Assembly: GCF_001642575.1 (NCBI RefSeq)
Contig: NZ_LXNG01000023.1
Span: 1-64,000 of the forward strand
Reading direction: 5' to 3'
From: Xanthomonas floridensis
GTDB lineage: Bacteria > Pseudomonadota > Gammaproteobacteria > Xanthomonadales > Xanthomonadaceae
Length of the DNA stretch: 64,000 nt
A program made the position numbers and the translations under genes. Positions 1 through 9,578 of this stretch are shown here, in pieces (positions within the stretch are counted from its first letter, which is position 1; each line of letters starts with the position of its first letter). The notes beneath the pieces were generated by a model. The model was not told the DNA's origin, did not search any database, and saw only the letters and a program-made list of their open reading frames with translations.

Positions 1-179
1 CCCCCCCCCCCCCCCCACAGACGCATCCGGCGCCTGCTGCGCCGGGCAGCAGGCGAGTGACGTCGATACGCGGCAATGCACTGCGACTCTGGTTGCGATT
101 CCGCACACCGCCTGCGCTGCACGACGGCCACATACAGCATGCTGTTGGCCGCTCCATGGTTGATTTGTCGAGGAATTAC

Positions 180-1382
180 ATGCGCTCTACACGCCGCTTC
201 TGGACACCGACGCTGCTGGCATTGGCATTGTCCGTTTCCGCACACGCCGCCCAGCCCCCCGCCACGTTGTATCTCGGCGCGGACCTGTCCTACGTCAACG
301 AGATGGAGGAGTGCGGCGTGCAATATCGCGAGAACGGTGTGGTTACCGATCCGTTCGAACTGTTCCACGCGCATGGCGCCAACCTGGTGCGGGTGCGGCT
401 GTGGAACGATGCGCGCTGGACCAAGTACAGCGACCTCACCGACGTCAAAAAGACCATTGCGCGCGCACGTGCGCAAGGCATGCAGGTGCTGCTGGACCTG
501 CACTATTCCGACGATTGGGCCGACGGCGAAAAACAGCTGATTCCCAAGGCCTGGTCCAGCATCACCGAGACCGACGAACTGGCCCGCACGCTCTACGGCT
601 TCACCTACGACACGCTCAGCGCACTCGACCGCGCCGGGTTGATGCCGGAGCTGGTGCAGGTGGGCAACGAAAGCAACTCCGACCTGATGGACAGCCAGCC
701 CTGGGACAAGAAACGCCCCATCGACTGGCAGCGCAACGCCAAACTGTTCAACGCCGGCATCAAGGCGGTGCGCGACATCAGCGCGCGCGCAACGATCAAA
801 CCGCGGGTGATGCTCCATATCGCCCAGCCGGAGAATGTGGAGCCGTGGTTCGCCGCCGCCACCAAGGCCGGCGTCACCGACTTCGACCTGATCGGCATCA
901 GCTACTACCGCAAGTGGTCCACCCAATCGATGGCGCAGCTGGGCAAGACCATCAAGCGCCTGCGTGGCCGCTACGATGCCGACGTGGTGGTGGTGGAAAC
1001 CGCCTACCCGTGGACGCTGGAGTCCGGCGACACCTCGCACAACCTGCTCGGCGAAGATTCGCTGATTGCCGGCTACCCGGCAACGCCGCAAGGCCAGTCC
1101 AGGTACATGATCGATCTCACCCAGCTGGTGATCGACACCGGCGGCGCCGGTGTCGTGTACTGGGAACCGGCATGGACCAGCAGCAGTTGCAAGACGCGTT
1201 GGGGCACCGGCTCGTCATGGGAGAACGCCAGCTTCTTCGACTTCAAACATGGCAATGAAGTACTGCCGGCGATCGACTTCATGCACCACCCGTACACTGG
1301 CGCGCCGCCTTCGTATGTGCCCGCAGCACACACGCCCGCATCGGCACAACCGGCAGGCGCCAGCACGAGGACACAGCCATGA
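180..1382 (+). CDS. GH53 arabinogalactan endo-beta-1,4-galactanase
   Basis: This is a secreted endo-galactanase of about 400 residues that would cut beta-1,4-galactan side chains of pectin. The ATG at 180 is preferred over an in-frame GTG at 57, because GAGGA lies 5 bases upstream and a signal peptide follows at once (RSTRR, a hydrophobic stretch, then SAHA). Typical GH53 motifs are present: LGADLSYVNEME at the mature N terminus, VGNES with the likely acid/base Glu164, and VVVETAYPW with the likely nucleophile Glu273. The 3' end overlaps the next gene by 4 bases (ATGA), so galactanase and beta-galactosidase are almost certainly translated together. The family call is firm; the exact substrate is inferred from the family. 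Confidence 0.93.
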   Translation: MRSTRRFWTPTLLALALSVSAHAAQPPATLYLGADLSYVNEMEECGVQYRENGVVTDPFELFHAHGANLVRVRLWNDARWTKYSDLTDVKKTIARARAQGMQVLLDLHYSDDWADGEKQLIPKAWSSITETDELARTLYGFTYDTLSALDRAGLMPELVQVGNESNSDLMDSQPWDKKRPIDWQRNAKLFNAGIKAVRDISARATIKPRVMLHIAQPENVEPWFAAATKAGVTDFDLIGISYYRKWSTQSMAQLGKTIKRLRGRYDADVVVVETAYPWTLESGDTSHNLLGEDSLIAGYPATPQGQSRYMIDLTQLVIDTGGAGVVYWEPAWTSSSCKTRWGTGSSWENASFFDFKHGNEVLPAIDFMHHPYTGAPPSYVPAAHTPASAQPAGASTRTQP

Positions 1383-3946
1383 CCGGTATCAATCGCCGCG
1401 CGTTGCTGCGCGGCATGCTTGCAAGCAGTGTCAGCGCCGCACTTCCTGTCGGCACCGCTGCAGCCCTGGCGCCCGGCATTGCCGGCGCCGCATCGGCAAC
1501 TGCCAAAAACACCGCGCCGGCTGGCCCGTTGGGTGACGCAACGCTGGCGCCACGCGAGCGGCTGTTATTCGATTTCGGCTGGCGCTTTCATCTGGGCCAT
1601 GCCAGCGACCCGTCGCGCGATTTCGACTTCGGTACCTTCCAGCGCACCTTCGCCAAGGCCGGCAAGGACACCGCCACCGCTGCGCAACTGAGCTTCGACG
1701 ACAGCAGCTGGCAACAGGTAGATCTGCCGCACGACTGGGCCGTGACCCTGCCCTTTCGCCCGGAGCCGATCTCCGCTTCGATGACCGAGGAAGACCCGGC
1801 AGCCGCGCATGGCTACAAGGCGCTGGGGACCAGCTTTCCGGAAAACAGCGTGGGCTGGTATCGGCGCACGCTGCAGATTCCCGCAAGCGACCTGGGCAAG
1901 CGCATCTGCCTGGTCTTCGACGGTGTGTTCCGCGATTGCATCGTGTTCTGCAATGGCCACATTGTCGGCCGCAATTCTAGCGGTTACTGCGGCTTCGAGG
2001 TCGACCTCAGCGAAGTACTCGACTACGGCAAGCCCAATGTCATCGCCGTGCGCGTGGATGCCACCCTGGGCGAAGGCTGGTTCTACGAAGGCGCCGGCAT
2101 CTATCGCCACCTGTGGCTGCAAAAGACCGACCCGCTGCATGTGCCGCAGGACGGCGTGTTCGTGCGCAGCAGCATCGACTCCGGCAACGCCACCGCGCAG
2201 ATCTCCACCGAAGTGCGCAATGACGGCACCGCGCCGCGCCAGTGCATCGTGCAGACACGCATCGCCGCGCCCGACGGTCGCGTGGTTGCGCAGTCGGCCA
2301 GCACGGCCATCACGCTGGCGCCGGGGCAGCTGCAGCAGATCGAGCAGACCCTGCCACTGGGCAAGGCCATGCTGTGGTCGATCGACACCCCGCAACTCTA
2401 CAGCGCCACCACCAGCGTGCACAGCGACGGGCGCGCCACTGATGCGGTGGTGAACCCGTTCGGCGTACGCAGCATCGCCTTCGACGCACAACGCGGCTTC
2501 CTGTTGAACGGTACGCCGCTCAAGTTGCACGGCACCAACAACCACCAGGACCATGCCGGCGTCGGCACCGCCATCCCGGACGCCCTGCACGAATGGCGCC
2601 TGCGCCAGCTCAAGTCGATGGGCTGCAACGCCTACCGCAGCTCGCACAATCCGGCCACCCCCGAATTGCTCGCACTGTGCGACCGCCTGGGCATGTTCGT
2701 GATCGAAGAAACCCGCCGCATGTCCACCGACCCCGAAGCGATGGGCGAACTGGTAACCATGGTCCGGCGCGGGCGCAATCATCCCAGCGTCATTCTGTGG
2801 TCGCTCGGCAACGAAGAACCGCAGCAGGTGACCGAGCGCGGCGCGCGCATCGTGTCGCGCATGCAGCAGCGCGTGCGCCAGCTCGACCCCACCCGCCCCA
2901 CCACCTTCGCCATGGACAAGGGCTTTGGCGACGGCGTGGGCCAGGTGGTGGACGTGGTCGGTTTCAATTACCGCACCAGCCAGATGGACGGCTTCCACGC
3001 GCAGTACCCGGACATTCCCATCTACGGCAGCGAAACCGGCAGCACCGTGTCGGTGCGCGGCAATTACCAACGCGACGACGCACGCGGCTATACCCGCGCC
3101 TACGACCTGGACCACCCGTGGTGGGCCAGCACCGCCGAAGCCTGGTGGAGCTACGTCGCCCAACGCCCCTATATCGCCGGCGGTTTCATCTGGACTGGCT
3201 TCGACTACCGCGGCGAACCAACCCCGTACAACCGTTGGCCCAATGTGGCCTCGCAATTCGGCGTACTCGATAGCTGCGGCTTCCCCAAGGACAACTACTG
3301 GTACTACCGCGCGCAATGGACCACCGAACCGGTGCTGCATCTGTTCCCGCACTGGAACTGGGACGGTCTGCTGCAACCCGACGACAACGGCCACCTCGCC
3401 GTCTGGTGCCATAGCAATCTCGACGCGGTGGAGTTGCTGGTCAACGGCGTCAGCCAGGGCCTGCAGCAGGTACCGGCCTACGGCCATGTCGAATGGCGGG
3501 TGAAGTACGCCCCCGGCGTCATCGAAGCGCGCGGCTATCGCGGCGGCACGCTGGTACTCACCGAACGCCGAGAAACGGCCGGCAAACCGGCAGCGATCCG
3601 CTTGAGTTGCGATCGCACCGCACTGCGCGCCGATGGCGAAGATGTGGCAGTGGTGAAAGTGGAGATTATCGACGCACAAGGCCGCCTGGTCCCCGTCGCC
3701 GATACGCAGGTACACTTCGCGGTCAGCGGTGCCGGCAAACTGATCGGCGTCGGCAACGGCAACCCGAGCAGCCACGAGGCCGACAAGGCGCCGCAGCGAA
3801 GGGCGTTCAATGGGTTGTGCATGGCGTTACTGCAGAGCACCCAGACATCCGGCGACATAGTGCTTCACGCCAGTGCAGCTGGGTTGACATCGGACACGCT
3901 ACAAATGACAGGTAGAAAAGCCGCGTCCACGCCGCTGCTGAAATGA
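1379..3946 (+). CDS. GH2 beta-galactosidase, probably Tat-exported
   Basis: This 855-residue GH2 enzyme would release galactose from the oligosaccharides made by the upstream galactanase, with which it overlaps by 4 bases. The N terminus (INRRALLRGML, then an Ala-rich hydrophobic run) looks like a twin-arginine signal, so the enzyme is probably periplasmic. A jelly-roll sugar-binding domain and an Ig-like domain precede the TIM barrel, which starts near GTNNHQDHAG. The acid/base is Glu479 in WSLGNEE and the nucleophile is Glu552 in YGSETGS. A C-terminal Ig-like extension (DUF4982 type) follows. Beta-galactosidase is the best call from the partner gene, but GH2 also contains glucuronidases and mannosidases. 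Confidence 0.9.
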   Translation: MTGINRRALLRGMLASSVSAALPVGTAAALAPGIAGAASATAKNTAPAGPLGDATLAPRERLLFDFGWRFHLGHASDPSRDFDFGTFQRTFAKAGKDTATAAQLSFDDSSWQQVDLPHDWAVTLPFRPEPISASMTEEDPAAAHGYKALGTSFPENSVGWYRRTLQIPASDLGKRICLVFDGVFRDCIVFCNGHIVGRNSSGYCGFEVDLSEVLDYGKPNVIAVRVDATLGEGWFYEGAGIYRHLWLQKTDPLHVPQDGVFVRSSIDSGNATAQISTEVRNDGTAPRQCIVQTRIAAPDGRVVAQSASTAITLAPGQLQQIEQTLPLGKAMLWSIDTPQLYSATTSVHSDGRATDAVVNPFGVRSIAFDAQRGFLLNGTPLKLHGTNNHQDHAGVGTAIPDALHEWRLRQLKSMGCNAYRSSHNPATPELLALCDRLGMFVIEETRRMSTDPEAMGELVTMVRRGRNHPSVILWSLGNEEPQQVTERGARIVSRMQQRVRQLDPTRPTTFAMDKGFGDGVGQVVDVVGFNYRTSQMDGFHAQYPDIPIYGSETGSTVSVRGNYQRDDARGYTRAYDLDHPWWASTAEAWWSYVAQRPYIAGGFIWTGFDYRGEPTPYNRWPNVASQFGVLDSCGFPKDNYWYYRAQWTTEPVLHLFPHWNWDGLLQPDDNGHLAVWCHSNLDAVELLVNGVSQGLQQVPAYGHVEWRVKYAPGVIEARGYRGGTLVLTERRETAGKPAAIRLSCDRTALRADGEDVAVVKVEIIDAQGRLVPVADTQVHFAVSGAGKLIGVGNGNPSSHEADKAPQRRAFNGLCMALLQSTQTSGDIVLHASAAGLTSDTLQMTGRKAASTPLLK

Positions 3947-4029
3947 TTTGGCACGTTTACGCAGCCACATCAATGCCATCGGCGTGTGGAGGAATTGATG
4001 TCGCTCCATCATCGCCCTGACGCCGTGCT

Positions 4030-4390
4030 CCCTTTGCCCGGAGCATGGCAGCGACGACTACGGTAAATAGGCGTAGCCGCAATGCGACGGCTTTCAGGCC
4101 TGCGGTATTCGATGAAACCGTCTTGCATCGGCCGTCCCGGCTCAATGACATCCAATGCGATGCCTTTGCGCTCGGCCCACTCGGCCAAAGCTAATGCGAC
4201 AAACTCCGGGCCATTGTCTAGGCGAAGCTTAGCGGGATAGCCGCGCCAGGCTGCGGTGCGTTCCAAGGTGCGGATGACGGGGGCGACCGGAAGATTCAAG
4301 TCAACTTCGATCGCCAAGGCTTCCCGGCTGAAGTCGTCGATGAAATTGGACGTGCGAAAGCGTCGACCATCCCACAGCGCATCGGGCACA
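4030..4390 (-). pseudogene. IS3-family OrfB fragment (integrase catalytic part)
   Basis: On the minus strand this reads as the DDE integrase half of an IS3 (IS407-like) OrfB: DALWDGRRFRT, then DDFSREALAIEVDLNL and LRLDNGPEFVALALAEWAERKG, which include two of the catalytic acids. The reading breaks after GRPMQDGFIE, so the C terminus is gone, and upstream it runs straight into the start of a different IS (4391-4530). It is dead. It probably belongs to the same original copy as the fragment at 4531-4952. Confidence 0.85.
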
Positions 4391-4530
4391 ACTCCGCCAC
4401 GGCCATGCCCGCGTCGGCCTGCTTGACAAACCCGATGATCTGCCCGCTGCTGAATCTGCTCTTCTTCATGTCCGTCCTCTTGGGATCACGGACTTTGTAG
4501 CTCCAGCTGGTACGGCTCAGTGGGCGCAGG
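4391..4530 (-). mobile_element. Left end of a second IS3-family element inserted in the first
   Basis: On the minus strand a short leader is followed by an OrfA start reading MKKSRFSSGQIIGFVKQADA and continuing GMAVAELC, the usual N terminus of an IS407-group OrfA. After about 28 residues it fuses to the integrase fragment at 4390. Only the terminus and first codons survive. The OrfA differs from the MRKSKFTES-type start at 4952, so two different IS3 elements are mixed here. Confidence 0.7.
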
Positions 4531-4952
4531 TCAGGACAACAGCGCAATGACCTCCTCATCCTGATCGGGACGGCGCCGATAGCGCGCCGTCGAGCGAGCC
4601 ACCCCAACCACCGCGCAGTCACGACGCTCGCTCCAGCCATGTTGATCGATGAGCCAGACAAGAAGCGGGCGGATGCGCGCCGGGTCTACAGCTTTTTTGC
4701 GATGACATCCTTGGGGGGCATGGTCTTCCATCGCGAGCTCGGCATGCATGCGTTTGAGCTTGCTGTGTTCGGTCTCCAGGTCGCGAAGGCGCTGCACATC
4801 AGATGCCTCCATGCCACCGCACTTGGACTTCCAGACATAGTACGTCGCGTCGGAAATACCCAACTCACGGCACACATCCTTGACCTGGCGGCCGCCCTCA
4901 ACCTGCTTCAGCGTGGCGACAATGGGCTTTCTGTGAACTTGCTTTTGCGCAT
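4531..4952 (-). pseudogene. IS3-family OrfA/OrfB fragment, frameshifted
   Basis: OrfA starts at the ATG at 4952 (MRKSKFTES) and goes out of frame within about ten codons. It resumes in another frame as the helix-turn-helix and leucine-zipper part (CRELGISDATYYVWKSK, QRLRDLETEHSKLKRMHAEL). A second shift then joins the OrfB N terminus (DPARIRPLLVWLIDQHGWSE, VVGVARSTARYRRRPD). The middle of OrfB is missing where the foreign IS end lies. With 4030-4390 it makes one decayed IS3 copy directly downstream of the GH2 gene. Confidence 0.82.
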
Positions 4953-5039
4953 CGTTGGTCTGCTTGGTGCCCAGTGTGCCGGAGACCTCCAGTTATGGCT
5001 GGATCTATTTCACGGGAGGCTGACAATCGTGCGCTGACT

Positions 5040-5568
5040 TTTTTGCCGACCAAAGCCAAAACCAAATGGATACTAGCTCAACAGAGACTTGGGCCCGTGC
5101 TTTTTTCAATCTATGCCAATTTCTTGAGCCACGTTGTAATAAGTGCATAAAAGCGCGCCTTAAACCAGGAAATATCGAGAAAGAACATCGCATTTCCCGC
5201 CCTCCTGAAAAAATAAATGGCTTCAAATTTGGTAATTAATTGAGACAAGCAACTGCGCGCCACCACTTATCGAAACCAAAATAAATACATAACAATAAAT
5301 TACACCGGGACTCACTGAAGAAATCAAGGCTATTTGTTGCAAATTGTGGCAAGAGCTGACACATCACCAGTTGGACCGTCGTTTATGTTCCCCTCACTTC
5401 CACCCGATGGCTATTTTAAATCTTCCTCGCTTACACAGCAGAGGCCGGGCCTCAACGCAATGATTACGGCAGTGGCAGAGAAAGCGCCAACACCTCAAAT
5501 ATTTATCGAGTGCGATCATCGCGCGCGATACATGCCTTCTTATAATTCCTATCCGAAGCGGCCCCACC
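5040..5568. other. Lower-GC intergenic region
   Basis: About 530 bases with clearly more A and T than the flanks, including runs such as AAATAAATAC. No convincing gene was found on either strand. A TATAAT hexamer at 5541-5546, 22 bases before the next start codon, could be its -10 element, but no good -35 is visible. The composition suggests that this stretch was acquired together with the two genes that follow. Confidence 0.5.
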
Positions 5569-6615
5569 ATGAATGCATTAAGAGAAAGCAGGTACAACTA
5601 TTCGTCCGCCGCACTCCTTGGAGCCGCACTCATCGGCGCCGCGATCTACTTCTACAGTATATCCGGCGCCACGCGAGATCAGAAATCAATGGAAGAAAGG
5701 CAACTTGCAACGCATCGCACTGTCACTGGTGGATCCATACCGGCCCTGAACTCATACCGGTTGGGGAATAGCTTGCGTTCTGGAAATTTCGTAGCGGATG
5801 AGCCTTATGAAGTGCCCTTCAGCGCGGAGAATGTTGTGGCGCACTTGAACGCATTTTTTGATAGATTCTACGCCCAACCACCAATGCCTCAATCTGAGAT
5901 AGATGCCTTTACCGCTCAACTGACGAGAGCAATTGAGGCAAGCCCGGAGACCCAGAAGCGGGTTGCGAGTTTCTACGCGGCTATCCCTGGGAATCAGCCA
6001 ATGCACCGCAATATGGTGCGTGACATGCTTGCCGGCAGTCCAGTGGGCAGGCAGATGATGCTGGATGAAGCAAAACGGGTTTGGTCAAGCAAGGACACGT
6101 CCCTTTATCAAGACATGTATGAAACTTACTACGGTTTTCGTGGACAAGCTTCTCACGCGATCATTTCCGACGCCGTGGCCCGGCTGAACGACACAGGTCT
6201 GGATAAGGGTACAGCAATTGCCGCCTTGAATCTGGCCAGCACTCTCGAAAAAGACGACACGGTTGAAGGCGGGCAATTAAGAAAGTCCGCCACATCCCAG
6301 ATGGATTCACTTGCCTCTGGCACGGGAGATAGAGCAGTACGGGCGGTTGCCGCTCAAAAGCTCTATCAATTATCAACTCCAGAACATGCAGCGGATGCGG
6401 CAGTAGGATACATTCAAAAGGACAGTACCAACCCGTTATTACTCAGATTGACCCTTGATGCAATTAATAGCGGTGATGTCGAGCTAACACCTGCACTCCG
6501 ATCAACACTGTCTAACGCCATGACAAGCGCCTCCACCGATCCCGCTCAACGCAAACATTTCAGTGAACTAGTCAGCGGCAAGTCCGCCGGCGCCACTAGC
6601 ACTGGCTCTCAGTAA
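5569..6615 (+). CDS. Hypothetical membrane-anchored protein, lower-GC gene
   Basis: I do not recognise this 348-residue protein. One membrane segment near residues 14-33 (AALLGAALIGAAIYFYSIS) after a short polar N terminus suggests an inner-membrane anchor with the rest in the periplasm. The remainder is predicted helical; around residues 210-320 alternating short helices (LNLASTLEKDD, AVAAQKLYQLS) look like HEAT- or TPR-type packing. Codon use and GC content are lower than in the flanking genes and IS fragments lie on both sides, so horizontal acquisition is likely. The start is an ATG with no strong ribosome site. A distant resemblance to lipase-chaperone architecture (anchor plus helices) was considered, but no motif supports it. 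Confidence 0.7.
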   Translation: MNALRESRYNYSSAALLGAALIGAAIYFYSISGATRDQKSMEERQLATHRTVTGGSIPALNSYRLGNSLRSGNFVADEPYEVPFSAENVVAHLNAFFDRFYAQPPMPQSEIDAFTAQLTRAIEASPETQKRVASFYAAIPGNQPMHRNMVRDMLAGSPVGRQMMLDEAKRVWSSKDTSLYQDMYETYYGFRGQASHAIISDAVARLNDTGLDKGTAIAALNLASTLEKDDTVEGGQLRKSATSQMDSLASGTGDRAVRAVAAQKLYQLSTPEHAADAAVGYIQKDSTNPLLLRLTLDAINSGDVELTPALRSTLSNAMTSASTDPAQRKHFSELVSGKSAGATSTGSQ

Positions 6616-6831
6616 CGACCGCGACCATCAAACGAACCTCTCAACATTTCAGTTAGATCGTCGATTGAATAAGAAAAGTCAACCAACCAGCACCAGCCAA
6701 AGTATTTGAGGCGCCAAAGCTACCTCTACATCAGCTAAATTTATTTCTTAAACTGATTTTGTTTTCATTTTTAAAATTAATATATACAACCCTCTACCTG
6801 TCCCTAAACATAGCCCACCCAGGACAATCCC
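6616..6831. promoter_or_regulatory. AT-rich leader of the Cys-rich secreted protein
   Basis: The last 90 bases before the start codon are very AT-rich, with TATATA near 6780 preceded by TTTTGTTTTCATTTTT. This is a plausible promoter region for the gene at 6832, which would then be transcribed separately from its upstream neighbour. The assignment rests on composition only. Confidence 0.35.
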
Positions 6832-7473
6832 ATGTCAAGACATCGCAATAGCTTATTTCTGGCCACGGCCTCGTTTCTTGTGCTTGCTTACGCCAGCACT
6901 GCATCCGCCACACATGTTTCAAATAATTTCACGGGCTGGGTAGGCCATGACCAGAAGGCTTCCTTCTTCAACCCTAGTAGTTGGGCGTCGTGCAATACCG
7001 GCGAAGTTTGCGGCACAATCGAGGCCACGGTTGGGACGAGCCAGTGCCACGAACAATCGTTCGGCGTCGGTGCTAGCTTTGAGCCGCCAATCCCGCCGAC
7101 CTGGGGAGTCTTCTCGTTAAGCGGCTCCGGTGGAATGTCGTGGAGTACGTGCCACGAAAGAAGCGAAACCTTTACATGCACGTCCTCTCACGGCATCCAG
7201 GTCAGAGGTGTGGAGCACATTGGAGAGCGTGTGGGGACGATAAAGCTTACAGGTGGCACACCAAATGAGGTACGCGTGCGGGCTGATCAGTCGTGCCCAG
7301 CTCACTGGCAGTTTACGCAATACATAGGGACTCGCGGAGGCAATCAGAAACAATGCATCTACAATAACCGCGGAGACACCGTCACCGGATATCTGCCAGA
7401 GTTTCAGCGCCTTAAATGCGACTGGCAATGGTTGCCTGGCCATCCGAGACCTGGCGAAAAGCCGCCGGCTTGA
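6832..7473 (+). CDS. Hypothetical secreted Cys-rich protein
   Basis: This 213-residue protein is not recognised. It begins with a clear signal peptide (SRHRN, hydrophobic LFLATASFLVLAYAS, then TASAT). The mature part contains eight Cys, an even number that suggests four disulfides, and many Gly, Ser and Trp, as in a small beta-rich extracellular or periplasmic domain. The C terminus is Pro-rich (PGHPRPGEKPPA). It follows the unrecognised anchored protein by 216 bases and shares its lower GC, so the two probably arrived together. Possible roles include an adhesin, inhibitor or toxin-like factor, but nothing in the sequence decides. Confidence 0.7.
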   Translation: MSRHRNSLFLATASFLVLAYASTASATHVSNNFTGWVGHDQKASFFNPSSWASCNTGEVCGTIEATVGTSQCHEQSFGVGASFEPPIPPTWGVFSLSGSGGMSWSTCHERSETFTCTSSHGIQVRGVEHIGERVGTIKLTGGTPNEVRVRADQSCPAHWQFTQYIGTRGGNQKQCIYNNRGDTVTGYLPEFQRLKCDWQWLPGHPRPGEKPPA

Positions 7474-8119
7474 CATGTATTGATAACAAAAGGTTGACCG
7501 GGCGAAGAGTTGTTATTTTCGGGCCTTGTTGCGCTAAATCCGCGCTTGCGTGGTTCGCAGGCGCGGCTCCCGTGTAGAAACCCGCGTGCAGCCACGTCGC
7601 AGCGAGTGATAATGCTCCCCCCCCCATACGCTCTGGCGAATTCTATCGCAAGAGGACGTTGGGGGTTCTTGGGGCGCGACCTAGAATCGCCGCGTCGCAT
7701 ACGAGGGCTGCGCTTTTAAGAGGCTCACCGCGGCCTCACGATTTAGACAGTCCATACACTGCAAACAGCTGTGCCGTTCAATTTCCGGCAACCAGGCACC
7801 ACCGGCTCACAGATGTGTTGCAAGGCGGTGCTAGTAGTTGCCTGCTGCGGTCGTCGTACTGGTGGATAGGTGCAGGTACTCAAGCCCAAGTAACTTGGCT
7901 TTTGGTCGCGTGCCGGTCAACGCAGTTGTCCGCCAATGAGCGATCCAGCAAAGCAATGCGTTCACCCTCGCGATATGCGAGTGCGCCACTGCCGGTACGA
8001 CGCTCTCCGGGCACCGCGCAGTCTCCACAACGCGCCCCAATTACACTCATGATCTCGTTGGAGTTCTCACGCAGGAACGTGCCGGCATTCAACACAGCGC
8101 GGTCAGGTGCCATGTAGTC
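7474..8119. other. Intergenic region without a convincing gene
   Basis: About 640 bases between the Cys-rich protein and the IS5 remnant. The GC content returns to chromosomal level. It holds a run of nine C near 7617-7625 and no reading frame with recognisable protein features. It may contain further degraded insertion-sequence DNA, but no terminus could be identified. Confidence 0.45.
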
Positions 8120-9395
8120 GCCCCTGAAAAACCACTCTCAAGCACCAAACGCCATGGTCGCCGACCAGATGATGCTTGAGGACGTTGAGGAGCGCGCCCG
8201 CACCACCTGCCACCAGGCACGCAAGAATGCGATCCAGCGCAGCAGCCACCGCAGGTTGTCGCCAGCGGCGCAGCCGAGCACGTGCAGTGCATCGCCCTGG
8301 GTGCCTTTGAGATGGCAGCAATTCAAGCGGCGGTCCTGTCTCAGATGTCCGATCACCGGCTCCACCGCTTGATCCAGCTCCATCGCCGTCGAGCCAGCGT
8401 CTTGGCGTTGCCCCGATGCAGGATCTGCGCACCCTCCACGTCGCGCCCGCGATACCCCAGGTCCACGATCGCCACGTCGGGGTGACATTTACGCCCTGTA
8501 GCAACACGCGTGCCTGTTCCAGTTGCTCGGCCAGCGTGTCGCCGTCGTACCGGTTACCCGGGAAACTGCGCGCGCGCACGATCAAGCCTTTGCGCGCACT
8601 CACCGCAATGCCGACCTTGACCAAATTCGTACGGGCTCCTCGCCTTGTCCTTGCTGATGTATTCCCCTTCCGGCGCGTGCAACGCGCAGGGTCTTTGTGT
8701 GTCCCTGGGACGCTGTGTCAACAACCGGTGTACGCGCTCCAACCAGACACCGATGCGCTCACGCACCGACGGTTCCAGCTGGGCCAGCTTGCGTTGCAGA
8801 TCGCGTAGTACGCGTCCCAGGATCGTGCGCTGGCGTCGCAGCACCTTGCGCATGCGCTTGAACTGGCGCGCATGCGCATAGCGCCCGGCCTTGCGGCTCA
8901 ACGCCGGACCTTGCCGCGCATCGCTCTGTCGCAGTGCGATGCCATGGCGCTTGGTCAGCAGCACCAGCTTCTTGCGCGCAGCCTCAGGCAAACAGCTGTC
9001 GGTGGGATGGGCGATCGCTTTTTTCCTGCACGGTTGTATCCACGATCACCCGCGACACCTCAGCTGCATCCACCGCCTTCATCGCATGAGCGGTGTTGAT
9101 CGTGTGCGCCAACAGCTCTTCCATACCGGCTTCGCCCAGGCGCTGTCGCCAACGTGTCAGGGAGCTGGAATCGCACGGCAAGCAGGTCTGGAACACCACC
9201 TCGCCGGTGAAAAACTGCCAGTACGGATTTTCCAGCCAGCGTTCGCACACCGCTTCATCGGACAGGTCGTAGGCGTGCTTGAGGTAGAGCAGCCCGGCGA
9301 TCAGACGCATCGGCAATGCGAGTCGACCGCCTGTGCCGGTAATGACCGGCAACCGTGGCGACAGCGAATCCAGGCGGCGCGGGTCGTTGGCCAGT
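8120..9395 (-). pseudogene. IS5-family transposase, multiply frameshifted
   Basis: On the minus strand this is an IS5-family (IS1478-like) transposase split over several frames. The N-terminal half reads GGRLALPMRLIAGLLYLKHA then DLSDEAVCERWLENPYWQFF, with the first catalytic Asp in RVIVDTTVQEK. It shifts after QEK, continues as ARKKLVLLTKRHGIALRQS, shifts again before VKVGIAVSARKGLIV, and ends in a third frame with AVEPVIGHLRQD (catalytic Glu) and LRWLLRWIAFLRAW. At least three shifts make it inactive. Terminal inverted repeats could not be placed, so the ends are approximate. It lies against the remains of a small gene (9396-9530). Confidence 0.85.
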
Positions 9396-9530
9396 GTTTT
9401 CTTGTACGCAACATACGCAAGGCGCTGGGACAACAGCGCATCGCACGCCTTTTCCGCATGAACGGATCCAGATGCGAGACCGGCATCTTTCAGCAATGTG
9501 GCGTGTGCCAAGCGCAAAAATGCCTCGCCA
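9396..9530 (-). pseudogene. Truncated relative of the small gene at 12191-12502
   Basis: Immediately upstream of the IS5 transposase frame the minus strand encodes LRLAHATLLKDAGLASG, then ACDALLSQRLAYVAYKKTL. This aligns without gaps to the middle of the small protein at 12191-12502 (VAQATLLEAMLVSHP, then DELSSQRIAVVAQNKATA). The match stops where IS-derived sequence begins, so a second copy of that gene appears to have been cut by the IS. Identity is only moderate, hence moderate confidence. Confidence 0.55.
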
Positions 9531-9578
9531 CAAGGATGCGCTCCCGCACGGCGCATGGCCGCGCGGAAGCACAAGCGC

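Noticed and set aside
1..16. Run of 16 C at the left edge
   Set aside because: It could be a real homopolymer or an assembly edge effect; no feature can be supported from it.
1565..3775. 736-codon open frame antisense to the GH2 gene
   Set aside because: It mirrors the GC-rich codon pattern of the sense gene and has no family features.
5334..5771. 145-codon frame before the anchored hypothetical protein
   Set aside because: It overlaps the better-supported gene at 5569 in another frame and lacks any domain or start signal.
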